Assembly: GCF_026016465.1 (NCBI RefSeq)
Contig: NZ_CP100390.1
Location: 1,464,001 to 1,528,000, forward strand
Source of the DNA: Alkalimarinus alittae
GTDB lineage: Bacteria; Pseudomonadota; Gammaproteobacteria; Pseudomonadales; Oleiphilaceae
Length of the DNA: 64,000 nt
Direction of reading: 5' to 3'
The position numbers were made by a program, and so were the translations under genes. Below the pieces are notes generated by a model. It had not been told where the DNA came from. It ran no database searches and was given only the letters and a program-made list of their open reading frames with translations. Below, piece after piece: positions 9,992-19,714 of this stretch; the stretch's first letter is position 1, and every line of letters starts with the position of its first letter.

Positions 9992-12019
9992 ATGGGAATA
10001 CATTTTTCGATGAAGCGGTTTATTTCGGTTAGTCACATAGTTATTTTGAGCTTTTTGTTTATGTTTTCTCAGGCGGTGTGGTCTGAAGAGCAGACGTGGA
10101 AAGTAAACCTTAAAGATGCTGATATTAGAGCATTTGTAACTCAAGTATCGGATATTACAGGCTATAGTTTTGTAATTGACCCCCGAGTCAAAGGTAAGGT
10201 GACGGTTATATCGAATGCCCCTATGGGCCGCGATGCTGTTTATGAAATGTTCCTTTCTGTGTTACAGGTTCATGGGTTTTCGGCGATTCCTTCAGAAGGC
10301 GTAATAAAAATTGTTCAGCAAAACGAAGCTAAACAGAGTGCAACTAATTTAAGAATGTTGTCTCGTGTGCCTGCAGAACAGTTGGTTACGCGAGTCATTC
10401 AAGTAAAAAATGCGAATGCGCTTGAACTGGTACCTATTCTTCGTCCTATGGTTGCAAAATATGGGCATTTAGCGGGCGTTGCCGCTGCTAATGCACTAAT
10501 CATTAGTGATCATATATCTAATATCAAACGAATTAGTGGCATTATCGATGAGCTAGATAGTCCTTCTCAGTATGGATTAGAAGTTATTCAGCTTGAAGAG
10601 GCATGGGTTGGCGATATGGTTAAGCTTTTAGAAGAGCTAGCGCCGGCTGAATTAGGAAAAGCAGGAGCAAAAGCGTCGGCGAAGAAGTTTAGTGTTGTAG
10701 CTGACGAAAGAAGTAATCGCTTAATAGTTAAAGGTGATGAAAATTTCCGAAATAAAATCAGAAAACTAATAGATAAACTCGATCAGCCTGCAGCAACCTC
10801 TGGTACAACAAAAGTGGTTAGATTGAAGCATGCCGACGCTAAAGAGATGGCTGAATTACTTAAAGGCATCATGGGTGATATTAGTTCAGAAAGTAAAGAG
10901 CAAGGTTCTAAGAAAAACAGTGGTGCTGCAGCAACTGTGTACGCGGATGAAGGTATCAATGCGTTAGTGATTAGAGCTGAACCTTCAGTACTTCAAGAAA
11001 CTGAAGAAATTATTCGTCAGCTTGATGTTCGCCGCGCTCAAGTCCTCATAGAGGCGGCAATTGTTGAAATTGGTGACGAAAATACTAAAGGGTTAGGTGT
11101 TCAGTGGGCACTATTTGATGCTGGTGGAACTATTCCTGGAGCGATTACTAATTTTGGCGAGGTTGGCTTAAGTGCTGCAGGCGTGTTGGGTGCAATTGCC
11201 GCAGATGACCCTGCTGCTGTTAGTGGTGTCGCGCAAGGAGGTCTAACACTCGGTGTTGGGCAAGAAAGCGGCGGAACGAGTTGGGGGGCACTCATACAGG
11301 CCCTAGATTCAAATACTGATGCGAACCTGTTGTCTACGCCCAAAATTATCACCATGGATAATCAAGAGTCGTCTATTATTGTTGGGCAAAATATTCCAAT
11401 TAAAACAGGTGAGTCCACGACCGCTGGAGACGGGACTTCAAACCCATTTACTACAATTACGCGTGAAGATATTGGTGTGAAACTGGTGGTTACACCCAGT
11501 ATTAGTGAGGGGGATTTGGTTCGCCTAGAAATCACGCAAGAGATATCGTCAATTGCTGACAGTGTTCAGGTTGCATCAGATATCGTGACCCAAAAACGAG
11601 AGATCAAAACGAATGTGCTCGCTGACGATGGTGAAACGATTGTATTGGGTGGGCTAATTACTGAAGACTACAGGGTTAAGGTGAGTAAAGTGCCTTTGCT
11701 GGGTGATATTCCTTGGTTGGGGGCGTTATTTAGAAGTACTGAGAATAAGCGTGAAAAACGAAATCTACTGATTTTTCTACGCCCAACAATCTTACGTGAT
11801 AAGACGAAGACTAAAGAAATTACTGAAGAAAAGTTTCATGCGCTTTGGGAGCTTAACCTAGACATTAAAGAGGACCGTGGACGTATCAGAGAACGTTCTG
11901 AGGGCGAAATTATTCCTCGACCATCTGTTGACTCATTATTTAACGGTAACCGTCTGAATGACACTGTGGATGACAATGACGAAGGGGAATATGAAGATGA
12001 AAACGGGGAAAAAGATTAA
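9992..12019 (+). CDS. gspD: Type II secretion outer-membrane secretin
   Basis: This 675-residue secretin has a signal peptide ending near WSEE, then N0 (WKVNLKDADIRAFVTQVSDITGYSFVIDPRVKG), three N1-N3 KH-like domains, and the C-terminal secretin barrel from about 345. The barrel includes the VPLLGDIPWLGALFRS segment and LLIFLRPTIL. Multimers form the outer-membrane gate through which folded exoproteins leave. The alternative ATG at 10010 gives a more typical MKRFIS signal-peptide start; the leader for either is poor. The tail is unusually acidic (DDNDEGEYEDENGEKD). A strong terminator follows. Confidence 0.96.
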   Translation: MGIHFSMKRFISVSHIVILSFLFMFSQAVWSEEQTWKVNLKDADIRAFVTQVSDITGYSFVIDPRVKGKVTVISNAPMGRDAVYEMFLSVLQVHGFSAIPSEGVIKIVQQNEAKQSATNLRMLSRVPAEQLVTRVIQVKNANALELVPILRPMVAKYGHLAGVAAANALIISDHISNIKRISGIIDELDSPSQYGLEVIQLEEAWVGDMVKLLEELAPAELGKAGAKASAKKFSVVADERSNRLIVKGDENFRNKIRKLIDKLDQPAATSGTTKVVRLKHADAKEMAELLKGIMGDISSESKEQGSKKNSGAAATVYADEGINALVIRAEPSVLQETEEIIRQLDVRRAQVLIEAAIVEIGDENTKGLGVQWALFDAGGTIPGAITNFGEVGLSAAGVLGAIAADDPAAVSGVAQGGLTLGVGQESGGTSWGALIQALDSNTDANLLSTPKIITMDNQESSIIVGQNIPIKTGESTTAGDGTSNPFTTITREDIGVKLVVTPSISEGDLVRLEITQEISSIADSVQVASDIVTQKREIKTNVLADDGETIVLGGLITEDYRVKVSKVPLLGDIPWLGALFRSTENKREKRNLLIFLRPTILRDKTKTKEITEEKFHALWELNLDIKEDRGRIRERSEGEIIPRPSVDSLFNGNRLNDTVDDNDEGEYEDENGEKD

Positions 12020-12068
12020 CCTTCTATTTAGGCATGCATAGCGCTAACTCAATAGCGTTTGTTATTTT

Positions 12069-12109
12069 AAAAAGGGTCAGATTGCTCAACGTATCTGACC
12101 CTTTTTTTA
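12069..12109. terminator. Bidirectional terminator between gspD and the M48 gene
   Basis: The 14-bp arms AAAAAGGGTCAGAT (12069-12082) and ATCTGACCCTTTTT (from 12093) enclose a 10-base loop and run into T residues. A-rich and T-rich flanks on opposite sides let it serve both convergent genes. Confidence 0.9.
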
Positions 12110-12120
12110 TATCTAACAAA

Positions 12121-14124
12121 CTAGTTTTGCATTAACAGTGGAGGCATAGGGCAGTCTAGTACCACTGCAACAAGTCGTAATAACTCGTACTCACGATATT
12201 TAACGGTGTTGTCAGCCATGACGCAGTCGATAAATGAATCAATTAATGGACGTTTGAGTAGGGGGGATAATAACCTTAGCTTATTTAAAGCATGACTTAC
12301 TTTACGGGTGTTGTATGTAGGGCTTTCTTGCCACTCAATTGTATCTGAGAACAATGACATAGCATGATTAAAACGAGACGCTTGCTCTTTTTTATCTTTA
12401 CTGGATGCGGTTGCGAACAAGCTAAGAATTAAAGCAACTTCGTTACCTACATCGTTGAATGAATGATATTTACTTTTGATCTTATGACCATGATTTGGTG
12501 CTAACTGCTGCTTAGCTAAGGTTAATAGGGCAAATTCGAAAAATGTTATCTTTGCATCGGTATTTGCGATAGTCGACAAATCATCTATTAGCTGTAACCT
12601 ATGGCTTTGGGTTAGCTTTCTGAGTGAGCCGATTGAAGTTTCAATGATAGGCAAGCGGTGATCGAGTCGTATGGCTTCTATTAACGGCTTAATGTTCTTG
12701 TAGTTCGATGAGCGTAAGTTCTGTTGCGCGCGTTTAGATAAATTGGCTATCGCCTTTTCCTGAGTTTTTTTAGCTGTTTCATTAAGCATAAGTGACAGTA
12801 GCAGCATTATTGCGCCCTCTGAGGTGCGCGTAAGGTGCTTTATTTCGTCAGGTATCTCAGATAATAGTGCTTTCGCGTAATCAATGTGTGCGGGTCTGAC
12901 AGTGCCGGTTGTACGCTCTAGTGCTGCTGCGCTGACTCTAAAGGATTGCTCTCGGGCTGTAGATTGCCCTTGGCTAAATCCGACAATAGAGCTAGAGGCT
13001 GACTGTACAGGGTCTGCATGAAGAGCTTGCTGTGAAGTCGCATGAGTGGCAGGCTGCTCTAACGATGTGGCTTGGTAACGTGTAGGTTGTTTTTGGGCTG
13101 CATGCTTGCGCGCTTTAAATCGGACTAAGTATGAGGTATCGATAGTTGATATTCGCTCTTTTAGTGGTGGGTGAGAGGCTAAAAGACCACTGAAATGGAG
13201 TTTAATAGATTCAGAAAAACAGCAGTGGTTAATATCTTCCGCGTGACGGGTAAAACGGAGTTGGGAGCCTTCTTGGGTATCCAGTATTTTATAGAGGGCC
13301 CCTGCAATGCCTTCAGGGTTGCGTGTGAATTGCACCGAGGCGGCGTCCGCCAGAAATTCTCGCTGTCTGGATATTGCTGCTTTAATGACTCGACCAAAGA
13401 ATAGACCTGTATAGCCTATTGCAATTAGAGTGATACCTATAAAAAATAGCGCTACATCGTTTTTATTTCTACGAGCGCTGTAACTATTAGATCGATTAAA
13501 GGGGGCATGCATGAGGTATTGTCCAATTTGACCAATCAAGAGAATGCCCGCCAAAACCGCTATAAGGCGAATATTTATTCGCATATCACCATTTAATATA
13601 TGACTAAACTCATGACCAATAATACCTTGTAGTTCATCCCTTGATAATGTTTCTAGTGCCCCTTTAGTAATAACCAAGACACACTCTGTAGGTTCATAAC
13701 CTGCCACAAATGCGTTGATAGAGTGTTCTTTGTCCATAATGTAAAGTTCAGGCATCATTGTCCCTGATGCAATAGACATCTCCTCAACAAGGTTGATATA
13801 GCGCTGTTCAAGCGTGTCTTGAGTGCTTATGTCTACTTTTCTGCCGTTTGCCATATTGGCGACAGCGCGCCCACCCTTCGAAAGATTCAGAAACTGGTGA
13901 ATAGTGCCTAAGGCGATGGTGAAAAGAAGGGCCCCTGATATTGAAAGGCTGAGTCGACTTGAAAGCCACTCTTGAAGGGCGATGGGGGGTGAATCTGTGA
14001 CGCTGAGAATTAAGTAGCAAGCGAGATTAGTAATAGCGACGATAAGAGCGACTGCGATTAGAAATAGAAAAACTAAAAGCAGCGACTTCTTTCGTGCAGT
14101 TTCTTGATGGTCGAAGAAGTTCAT
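12121..14124 (-). CDS. M48 family zinc metalloprotease with long C-terminal extension
   Basis: In this 667-residue protein the HEXXH zinc motif is HEFSH at 171-175, and a downstream REFLADAAS (about 255) supplies the third ligand. Membrane helices lie at about 15-40, 58-75, 185-203 and 222-245. That layout matches HtpX/Ste24-type peptidases, which cut misfolded membrane proteins at the inner membrane. The last 350 residues are an extra mostly helical region not found in HtpX (usually about 290 residues). The gene follows lemA by 14 bases; LemA-M48 pairs are a recurrent association. The start at 14124 lacks a strong ribosome site, and coupling to lemA is likely. Confidence 0.88.
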   Translation of the reverse strand: MNFFDHQETARKKSLLLVFLFLIAVALIVAITNLACYLILSVTDSPPIALQEWLSSRLSLSISGALLFTIALGTIHQFLNLSKGGRAVANMANGRKVDISTQDTLEQRYINLVEEMSIASGTMMPELYIMDKEHSINAFVAGYEPTECVLVITKGALETLSRDELQGIIGHEFSHILNGDMRINIRLIAVLAGILLIGQIGQYLMHAPFNRSNSYSARRNKNDVALFFIGITLIAIGYTGLFFGRVIKAAISRQREFLADAASVQFTRNPEGIAGALYKILDTQEGSQLRFTRHAEDINHCCFSESIKLHFSGLLASHPPLKERISTIDTSYLVRFKARKHAAQKQPTRYQATSLEQPATHATSQQALHADPVQSASSSIVGFSQGQSTAREQSFRVSAAALERTTGTVRPAHIDYAKALLSEIPDEIKHLTRTSEGAIMLLLSLMLNETAKKTQEKAIANLSKRAQQNLRSSNYKNIKPLIEAIRLDHRLPIIETSIGSLRKLTQSHRLQLIDDLSTIANTDAKITFFEFALLTLAKQQLAPNHGHKIKSKYHSFNDVGNEVALILSLFATASSKDKKEQASRFNHAMSLFSDTIEWQESPTYNTRKVSHALNKLRLLSPLLKRPLIDSFIDCVMADNTVKYREYELLRLVAVVLDCPMPPLLMQN

Positions 14125-14138
14125 GAATACTTATAGTG

Positions 14139-14732
14139 TTAGTCGAACGAAACCTTAACTGCTTTTTTGGCTTCGACATCTTCTAGTTCAAATAGCGAGG
14201 TCTCTTTGAATCCACATAAGCCTGCAATAAAGTTGTTGGGGAACTGCTCTCTGTAGGTGTGATAGGCCATTACAAAATCATTGTAAGCCTGTCTTGCAAA
14301 AGATACTTTGTTCTCGGTGCTAGATAGCGCTTCCATTAGTTGCTGGATTGTTTCATTGGCCTTGATATCAGGGTAGGCCTCTGCAACAGCATAAAAGTTA
14401 GCAAGGGCTTTGTTTAGAAGATTTTCAGCCCCCATCAGTTTTTTTACTGCAGCGCCATCTTCAGGGTGTTGAGCTGCTGACTTTGTGGCTTTAGTCGCTT
14501 GGTTTCGAGCAGAGATAACTTTTTCTAAGGTGTCTTTTTCATGAGCCATATAGGCTTTCGCCGAATCGACCAAATTAGGAATTAAGTCATGTCTTCGTTG
14601 TAACTGTACGTCAATCTGAGAAAATCCATTTTTAAAGCGGTTTTTTAGTGTAACGAGTTTGTTGTAAATGGATATTAGGTAAAAGACTGATATTACAATT
14701 ACCACAAGCCCGATTAGCGTGTTAGTTGACAT
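14139..14732 (-). CDS. lemA: LemA family protein
   Basis: The 197 residues comprise an N-terminal membrane helix (about 6-26), then the family hallmarks: KNRFKNGFSQIDVQLQRRHDLIPNLVDSAKAYMAHE, ARNQA, and the helical tail ending FKETSLFELEDVEAKKAVKVSF. LemA proteins are anchored alpha-helical bundles of unknown biochemical role, often encoded with M48 peptidases or TPM proteins. This LemA has nothing to do with the sensor kinase of the same name. GGTGAA precedes the ATG. It is the first gene of a two-gene operon with the M48 protease. Confidence 0.93.
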   Translation of the reverse strand: MSTNTLIGLVVIVISVFYLISIYNKLVTLKNRFKNGFSQIDVQLQRRHDLIPNLVDSAKAYMAHEKDTLEKVISARNQATKATKSAAQHPEDGAAVKKLMGAENLLNKALANFYAVAEAYPDIKANETIQQLMEALSSTENKVSFARQAYNDFVMAYHTYREQFPNNFIAGLCGFKETSLFELEDVEAKKAVKVSFD

Positions 14733-14762
14733 AATTCACCTTTTGACTGGCTGTTAAGCGGG

Positions 14763-16820
14763 TTAAACATTTTTTTCGGTATTCTTTTTATCGTAAGCCA
14801 AAAGGTAAGTTAAGAACTCGTCGGCGGGTACGGGTCTACTATAAAAATAGCCTTGGCCCATGTCGCATCCTCGACTTACTAAATAAGCCTCTTGCTCTTC
14901 TGTCTCAACGCCTTCTGCAATAACCTTTAAGTGTAAACTCTTACTTAGCTGAATAACGGCATTAACGATGCTTGTATCATCCTCATCAATCAGAAGGTCA
15001 TGCACAAACTGCTTATCAATTTTTACTTTATCGATCGGCAGTTTTTTAAGGTAACTCAATGAAGAGTAACCTGTTCCAAAATCATCAATAGCGGTCGACA
15101 CACCGTGATCTTTAATGCTGTTAAGTGTGCTAATGGCTTTACTGACGTCTTCCATAACGCCTGTTTCTGTAATCTCAACCTCTAGATACTGCGGTTCGAT
15201 ATGGTGTTTTGCTAGTGTATCTTTAATGTGCTTATCAATCGTTGTGTCCCTTAGCTGGACCGCCGATAAGTTAATAGCCAGCTTGATACAGTGTCCTTTC
15301 TTTTGCCAGATGGCAGCTTGTTTGCAAGCTTGATCGAGAACCCAGTTTCCAATACCAACGATTGATCCGTTATCTTCTGCAATGGGAATGAAGATATCAG
15401 GGGGGATAAAGCCACGAGTAGGATGAACCCACCTAAGTAATACTTCGGCACCAATGATTGTGTGGTTCTTGTAGTCAATTTGCGGTTGAAAAACGATATG
15501 AAATTCATTATTTAGAAGCGCTTGATGGAGATCTTTTTCCATCTGCTTTCTTTCACGCATTTCACTATCAACGCTGGCAACGTAAAACTGAAACTGATTA
15601 CGGCTAACCGTTTTGGCCAGTGTCATTGTCTGCTCAGATTTCTGTAATAAGTCATCTGCAGTCTCTCCGTCATCAGGAAAGATAGTAATGCCAATGGTGG
15701 TATATAAATTAATACTTAAGTCATCAATCAAAAAGGGTTCATTAAGGCGGTTAAGTAATTTTTCAGCTAATTCAGCCACATTATAAGCGTTGTGGATGTT
15801 GTATTGGATTAATGAAAACTGATCACCGCCCAGTCTAGATGCGGTATGTAATGCACCATTGTTATTGGATAGTCTTTCTGCAAACGCCTGAAGTAGCTTG
15901 TCGCCGACGGTATAGTTGAATTGGCTATTAATGGATTTAAAATCATCTATACCGCAACATAATACGGCGACCTTATGGCCCGCTCGGCGAGCATCTTCAA
16001 GTGAACTTTGAAGATGGTTTCTAAACATCAGCCTATTGGGTAGGCCAGTTAAAGGGTCGTATTGAGAGAGTTTGAGAACTCTGGCTTCTGCAGCTCTTCT
16101 TTTCTGTTGGTTGTCTGAAATTTCTTCAAGGAGGTCGTTAGCTGTGCTAACCCAAACACCAAGCTCATCATTCTCATGATTTTTTGGGGCTGGAATGGTC
16201 TGCCTGCTGGGTTCAGAAGGGTTAACCCTTAATAGCGACTGGATAATGTTGGATAGAGGACGTGTAAGTAGGTAGTGATAAACCAGAAACAAAATAGCCG
16301 CTAATATCGCCGCTCTAAGAAGACCTGAGGCGAAAACAATGACAGAGCGATCTAAAAAGAGCTTTGACTTGTAGGCTGTATCGATTGTAATGACTAAGTC
16401 GCCATAGTAAACCTGCTCACCCTCGTCTTTAATCAACTGAACTTTAAACTGTTTTTCTTTACCAAAAATAGGGTCTGTGAGCCAACGAAAAGGCGCTTTA
16501 CGTAAGTCTCGCACCTTTTCTGCCAACAGCGTTTCATCGGGGTGCCCAATACCTGCGTAACGTATTTCCCTTTGCTGGAATAGTCCTTCAACTACTTGCT
16601 TTGCAAGTTCAGGGTCAAGGCTGTACACCGCTTGGGTTGCAGGGTCTTTGACAACGTCAAGAATTTGGGTTGCTTGAGTGTCAAGCTCATCCATCGCTCT
16701 AAAGGCATCTAAAGATATTTGCCCGATACTTAATACCCCCCCCGCGATGAGAGCAGTTAGAATAACCCACCGAAGGAGTTTGATAGATAGGCGCTGATTT
16801 TGAGGGTGCATCTCAGTCAT
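14763..16820 (-). CDS. Membrane-bound GGDEF/EAL signalling protein
   Basis: This 685-residue protein has a membrane helix at about 14-34, a periplasmic sensor region of about 130 residues, a second helix at about 167-187, a HAMP-like linker, GGDEF (about 245-410) and EAL (about 425-675). The GGDEF signature reads GGDQF, so cyclase activity is doubtful. The EAL domain starts EVLLRW instead of EALLRW but keeps NLSAVQL, DDFGTGYSSL, KIDKQFV and AEGVETEEQ. It therefore probably hydrolyses cyclic-di-GMP, perhaps with GTP-responsive control by the GGDEF half. It is a solitary gene with lemA 30 bases downstream. The signal sensed is unknown. Confidence 0.92.
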   Translation of the reverse strand: MTEMHPQNQRLSIKLLRWVILTALIAGGVLSIGQISLDAFRAMDELDTQATQILDVVKDPATQAVYSLDPELAKQVVEGLFQQREIRYAGIGHPDETLLAEKVRDLRKAPFRWLTDPIFGKEKQFKVQLIKDEGEQVYYGDLVITIDTAYKSKLFLDRSVIVFASGLLRAAILAAILFLVYHYLLTRPLSNIIQSLLRVNPSEPSRQTIPAPKNHENDELGVWVSTANDLLEEISDNQQKRRAAEARVLKLSQYDPLTGLPNRLMFRNHLQSSLEDARRAGHKVAVLCCGIDDFKSINSQFNYTVGDKLLQAFAERLSNNNGALHTASRLGGDQFSLIQYNIHNAYNVAELAEKLLNRLNEPFLIDDLSINLYTTIGITIFPDDGETADDLLQKSEQTMTLAKTVSRNQFQFYVASVDSEMRERKQMEKDLHQALLNNEFHIVFQPQIDYKNHTIIGAEVLLRWVHPTRGFIPPDIFIPIAEDNGSIVGIGNWVLDQACKQAAIWQKKGHCIKLAINLSAVQLRDTTIDKHIKDTLAKHHIEPQYLEVEITETGVMEDVSKAISTLNSIKDHGVSTAIDDFGTGYSSLSYLKKLPIDKVKIDKQFVHDLLIDEDDTSIVNAVIQLSKSLHLKVIAEGVETEEQEAYLVSRGCDMGQGYFYSRPVPADEFLTYLLAYDKKNTEKNV

Positions 16821-16955
16821 TTGTCGTTATATTCTTGGTTGCGAAGAACTTTAAGTAAAATCAATCAATTATCATTCAGTGTAGCAAAAAAACTAGAACG
16901 GGAAAGAGAACAGTTGAAAGAATTTTTAACGGCCTAGATAGCGAACGCTTAAACC

Positions 16956-16988
16956 GAAAAAAAGCCGCACAGAGGCGGCTTCTTTTTG
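16956..16988. terminator. Rho-independent terminator for sodB
   Basis: AGCCGC (16962-16967) pairs with GCGGCT (16974-16979) around a 6-base loop. An A run on one side and a T run on the other let it work on both strands. It lies 28 bases beyond the sodB stop. Confidence 0.85.
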
Positions 16989-17015
16989 TAACAGGCTTGA
17001 AAGCAAATAAGTGCT

Positions 17016-17597
17016 TTAAGCCGCTAGGTTTTGTGTAACAAATTCCCAGTTTACAAGCTTCCAGAATGCATCTAAATAAGCAGGGCGTGCGTTACGGTAG
17101 TCAATGTAGTAAGCGTGTTCCCAAAGGTCTACAGTCAATAGTGCTGTTTGACCTGCAGTCATGGGGGTACCTGCGTTGCTAGTGTTAACAATTTCTAACG
17201 ATCCATCAGCATTCTTAACTAACCAAGTCCAGCTTGCGCCAAAGTTGTTAACTGCTTTGTCGTTAAGCTGAGTTTGGAATGCTTCGAAAGATCCAAATGC
17301 AGCGTTGATTGCATCTGCTACAGCACCTGTTGGAGCGCCACCGCCATTTGGGCTTAGGCAATTCCAGTAGAATGTGTGGTTCCAGATTTGTGCTGCGTTG
17401 TTGAAAACCGGGCCGCTTGAAGATTTGATGATTTCTTCAAGCGTCTTTCCTTCAAATTCAGTACCCGGAACCATACCGTTTAACTTATCAACATACGTTT
17501 TGTGGTGCTTGCCGTGGTGATATTCTAATGTTTCTGCAGAGATGTGAGGTGCTAAGGCATCTTGTGCGTAAGGTAGTGCAGGTAATTCAAAAGCCAT
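17016..17597 (-). CDS. sodB: Iron superoxide dismutase
   Basis: The 193 residues equal the length of E. coli SodB. It opens MAFELPALPYAQDALAPHIS and shows YHHGKHHKTYVDKLN, NHTFYW, FGASWTWL and the metal-binding DLWEHAYYIDYRN block. The iron ligands are expected at the usual three His and one Asp. It dismutates superoxide in the cytosol. The ATG at 17597 is chosen over one 15 bases upstream because GGAGAAG lies at the proper distance and the family starts MAFELP. A perfect FNR/Anr-type box lies about 100 bases upstream, and a short match to the putative iron-stress sRNA overlaps the leader. Confidence 0.97.
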   Translation of the reverse strand: MAFELPALPYAQDALAPHISAETLEYHHGKHHKTYVDKLNGMVPGTEFEGKTLEEIIKSSSGPVFNNAAQIWNHTFYWNCLSPNGGGAPTGAVADAINAAFGSFEAFQTQLNDKAVNNFGASWTWLVKNADGSLEIVNTSNAGTPMTAGQTALLTVDLWEHAYYIDYRNARPAYLDAFWKLVNWEFVTQNLAA

Positions 17598-17696
17598 GCT
17601 GGTCTTCTCCATTGTTTTCTATCAGGAATTGCATTTATTTTGATTTGATTTTTGCATCGTAATTGTTTTAGGCAATGCTAAAGTCTGATGCTATTT

Positions 17697-17710
17697 TTGA
17701 TGTACATCAA
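17697..17710. promoter_or_regulatory. FNR/Anr-type operator upstream of sodB
   Basis: TTGATGTACATCAA is a perfect match to the consensus TTGAT-N4-ATCAA and fully palindromic. It is centred 106 bases before the sodB ATG, in the gap between purK and sodB. Oxygen-responsive control of sodB is inferred; whether it activates or represses depends on the unknown start site. Confidence 0.65.
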
Positions 17711-17777
17711 ATCTAGTTGTGACGAGATAATAGCACTGAAATCGCAGCTTATCTAGATATCGAGCCGATAAGGGGGT

Positions 17778-17809
17778 CGCCAACTATTATAAATTCTTAA
17801 TAGTTGGCG
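17778..17809. terminator. Stem-loop downstream of purK
   Basis: CGCCAACTATTA (17778-17789) pairs perfectly with TAATAGTTGGCG (17798-17809) over an 8-base loop. It lies 27 bases past the purK stop. There is no T run on the purK strand, so termination is plausible but may be inefficient. Confidence 0.6.
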
Positions 17810-17835
17810 AAAGTGGTTTTATTGTAGGTTCTATT

Positions 17836-18951
17836 TTAACTGATGGACGATATAAAATCGGGGCTGCCAGGTAAAAATGAAGCAACATTTTTAACTCTCC
17901 AAGCTAGCTCTTCATAGCTGTCAGCCTGAACTGTTACATGACCTAGTTTTCTGCCTTTACGCTCTTCTTTGCCGTAAAGGTGAAGGTGGGCATAGGGGAG
18001 TTTAAGAATGGCTTCTTTGTCACCTTTTTCTGCAATGATGTTGATCATGCAGGTAGGCTTGTTGGCATCAGTGTTACCTAATGGTAAACCCGCGATAGCT
18101 CTAAGGTGGTTTTCAAATTGACTGCTTGCTGCACCTTCGATAGACCAGTGCCCTGAGTTATGAACCCTAGGGGCCATTTCGTTCGCCATTAAGCCTTCAG
18201 GTGTTTCGAAAAGTTCCAGCGTCAGCACTCCGACATGGTTCAATTCGTTAATCAGTGCTTTGATGTAGCTCTGGGCTTGCTTCTGAAGCTCCATTGATAC
18301 TTTTGGGGCAGGCGCGATTGAATAACGCAATATACCGTCATGATGGTTGTTTTCAGCTAATGGGTAAAAAGCGACTTCGCCGTTAGTCGATCGCGCAGCG
18401 ATGATAGATAGTTCACGCGAAAAATTTATAAATGATTCAACGATAACTGCGTCGTGATTGATTGAATTCCAAGCGGTTTGAGCGTCTGCAACATCTCTAA
18501 GCACCGCTTGACCTTTACCGTCATAACCTTCAGTGACTGACTTGGCAACGACTGGGCAACCGAGTTCCGTTGCAGCTTGTGCGAGTTCGTCGGCACTTGT
18601 GGCGATACGGTAGTTGGCAGTAGGGATGCCTAGGGTTTTAAATAATGCTTTTTCTTTCGATCTATTTTGACAGACTTCAATAGACTTCGAAGAGGGATAA
18701 AGCGGTTTTTGTTTTTCGATGGCTTGAGTGAGCTCAAGCGGTAAATGCTCAAACTCATAGGTAACCACATCAACATTTTGAAGAAAGTTTTCTAACTGAT
18801 CACCCGATCCGCCTTTATCGACAATGATATCTCCAAAACCAACACTAGGTGAGCCGCTGGTATCGTAAAAGCTAAATGACATTTCTAAAGGGTAACCTGC
18901 AATGGCAAGCATTCGCCCTAATTGACCTGCACCCAATACGCCTATTTTCAT
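17836..18951 (-). CDS. purK: N5-carboxyaminoimidazole ribonucleotide synthase (PurK)
   Basis: This 371-residue ATP-grasp enzyme opens [16 protein letters not shown] and contains [19 protein letters not shown] and [14 protein letters not shown]. It converts aminoimidazole ribonucleotide, bicarbonate and ATP to N5-CAIR in de novo purine synthesis; PurE then rearranges the product. The start codon overlaps the purE stop by 4 bases, showing translational coupling. A stem-loop follows the stop. Confidence 0.97.
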   Translation of the reverse strand: MKIGVLGAGQLGRMLAIAGYPLEMSFSFYDTSGSPSVGFGDIIVDKGGSGDQLENFLQNVDVVTYEFEHLPLELTQAIEKQKPLYPSSKSIEVCQNRSKEKALFKTLGIPTANYRIATSADELAQAATELGCPVVAKSVTEGYDGKGQAVLRDVADAQTAWNSINHDAVIVESFINFSRELSIIAARSTNGEVAFYPLAENNHHDGILRYSIAPAPKVSMELQKQAQSYIKALINELNHVGVLTLELFETPEGLMANEMAPRVHNSGHWSIEGAASSQFENHLRAIAGLPLGNTDANKPTCMINIIAEKGDKEAILKLPYAHLHLYGKEERKGRKLGHVTVQADSYEELAWRVKNVASFLPGSPDFISSIS

Positions 18952-19457
18952 TTTGCTACTCTCTTTGACTCGCCTCTAGGGTCAGGGTTGTCCAAAATAG
19001 TTTGAGTTTGATTAGCTCTAAATTCATCAACTGCTTTTTTGATTGATGGGTTTTGCAGTGCCAGAATCTGGCCGGCAAGTAAACCTGCGTTAGTTGCGCC
19101 TGCTTTGCCTATTGCAAGTGTGCCAACGGCCACTCCGCCCGGCATTTGGGCAATGGATAATAAAGAATCAACACCGTTAAGTGTACGCGACTGAACAGGA
19201 ACTCCTAGCACAGGCAATGATGTTTGGGACGCGACCATGCCTGGTAGGTGGGCAGCACCACCCGCACCCGCAATAATAACTTGAATACCTTTGGACTCAG
19301 CGCTTTTAGCATAATCAAATAGTAAATCGGGTGTACGATGCGCTGAAACAACCTTGGCTTCGTAAGCGATACCTAATTTATCAAGCATCGTTGCGGCGTT
19401 TTCCATGGTGGGCCAGTCTGACTTTGAACCCATGATTAGGCCAACAAGTGGTTGCAT
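18948..19457 (-). CDS. purE: N5-CAIR mutase (PurE, class I)
   Basis: At 169 residues it has the normal class I PurE length. The motif [13 protein letters not shown] is near the N-terminus, [13 protein letters not shown] near residue 40, and [12 protein letters not shown] near 66. It moves the carboxyl group of N5-CAIR to C4 to give CAIR. It is the first gene of the purEK operon. The upstream gap (19458-19714) is shared with a divergent gene; it contains AAACGTTTTC on the minus strand, reminiscent of the PurR-box core, but the match outside the core is poor. Confidence 0.97.
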   Translation of the reverse strand: MQPLVGLIMGSKSDWPTMENAATMLDKLGIAYEAKVVSAHRTPDLLFDYAKSAESKGIQVIIAGAGGAAHLPGMVASQTSLPVLGVPVQSRTLNGVDSLLSIAQMPGGVAVGTLAIGKAGATNAGLLAGQILALQNPSIKKAVDEFRANQTQTILDNPDPRGESKRVAK

Positions 19458-19714
19458 TTTGTGTCCTCAAGATAAATCAATGCGTATTGCGACTACTATT
19501 CAATATCATTCAGAATCGCTTAGAAAACGTTTAGTCTTTCGAAAAACTGAATGATAAGCAGTGATTGAATGAATATTAGCCAGAAAAAAGGGCATATAGT
19601 AGTGATTCAGCGATTACCATGCAAACCCAATTTACTTTGACCGCGGGTAAACAGATAATTGTTTACAGTAAATAAGCAGATTCTTATATAAAAAGTGAAG
19701 GTTAAGGAGTTTAA

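Noticed and set aside
19523-19532. PurR-box-like core AAACGTTTTC upstream of purE
   Set aside because: Only the ten-base core fits; flanking bases do not match, and PurR is not guaranteed in this lineage.
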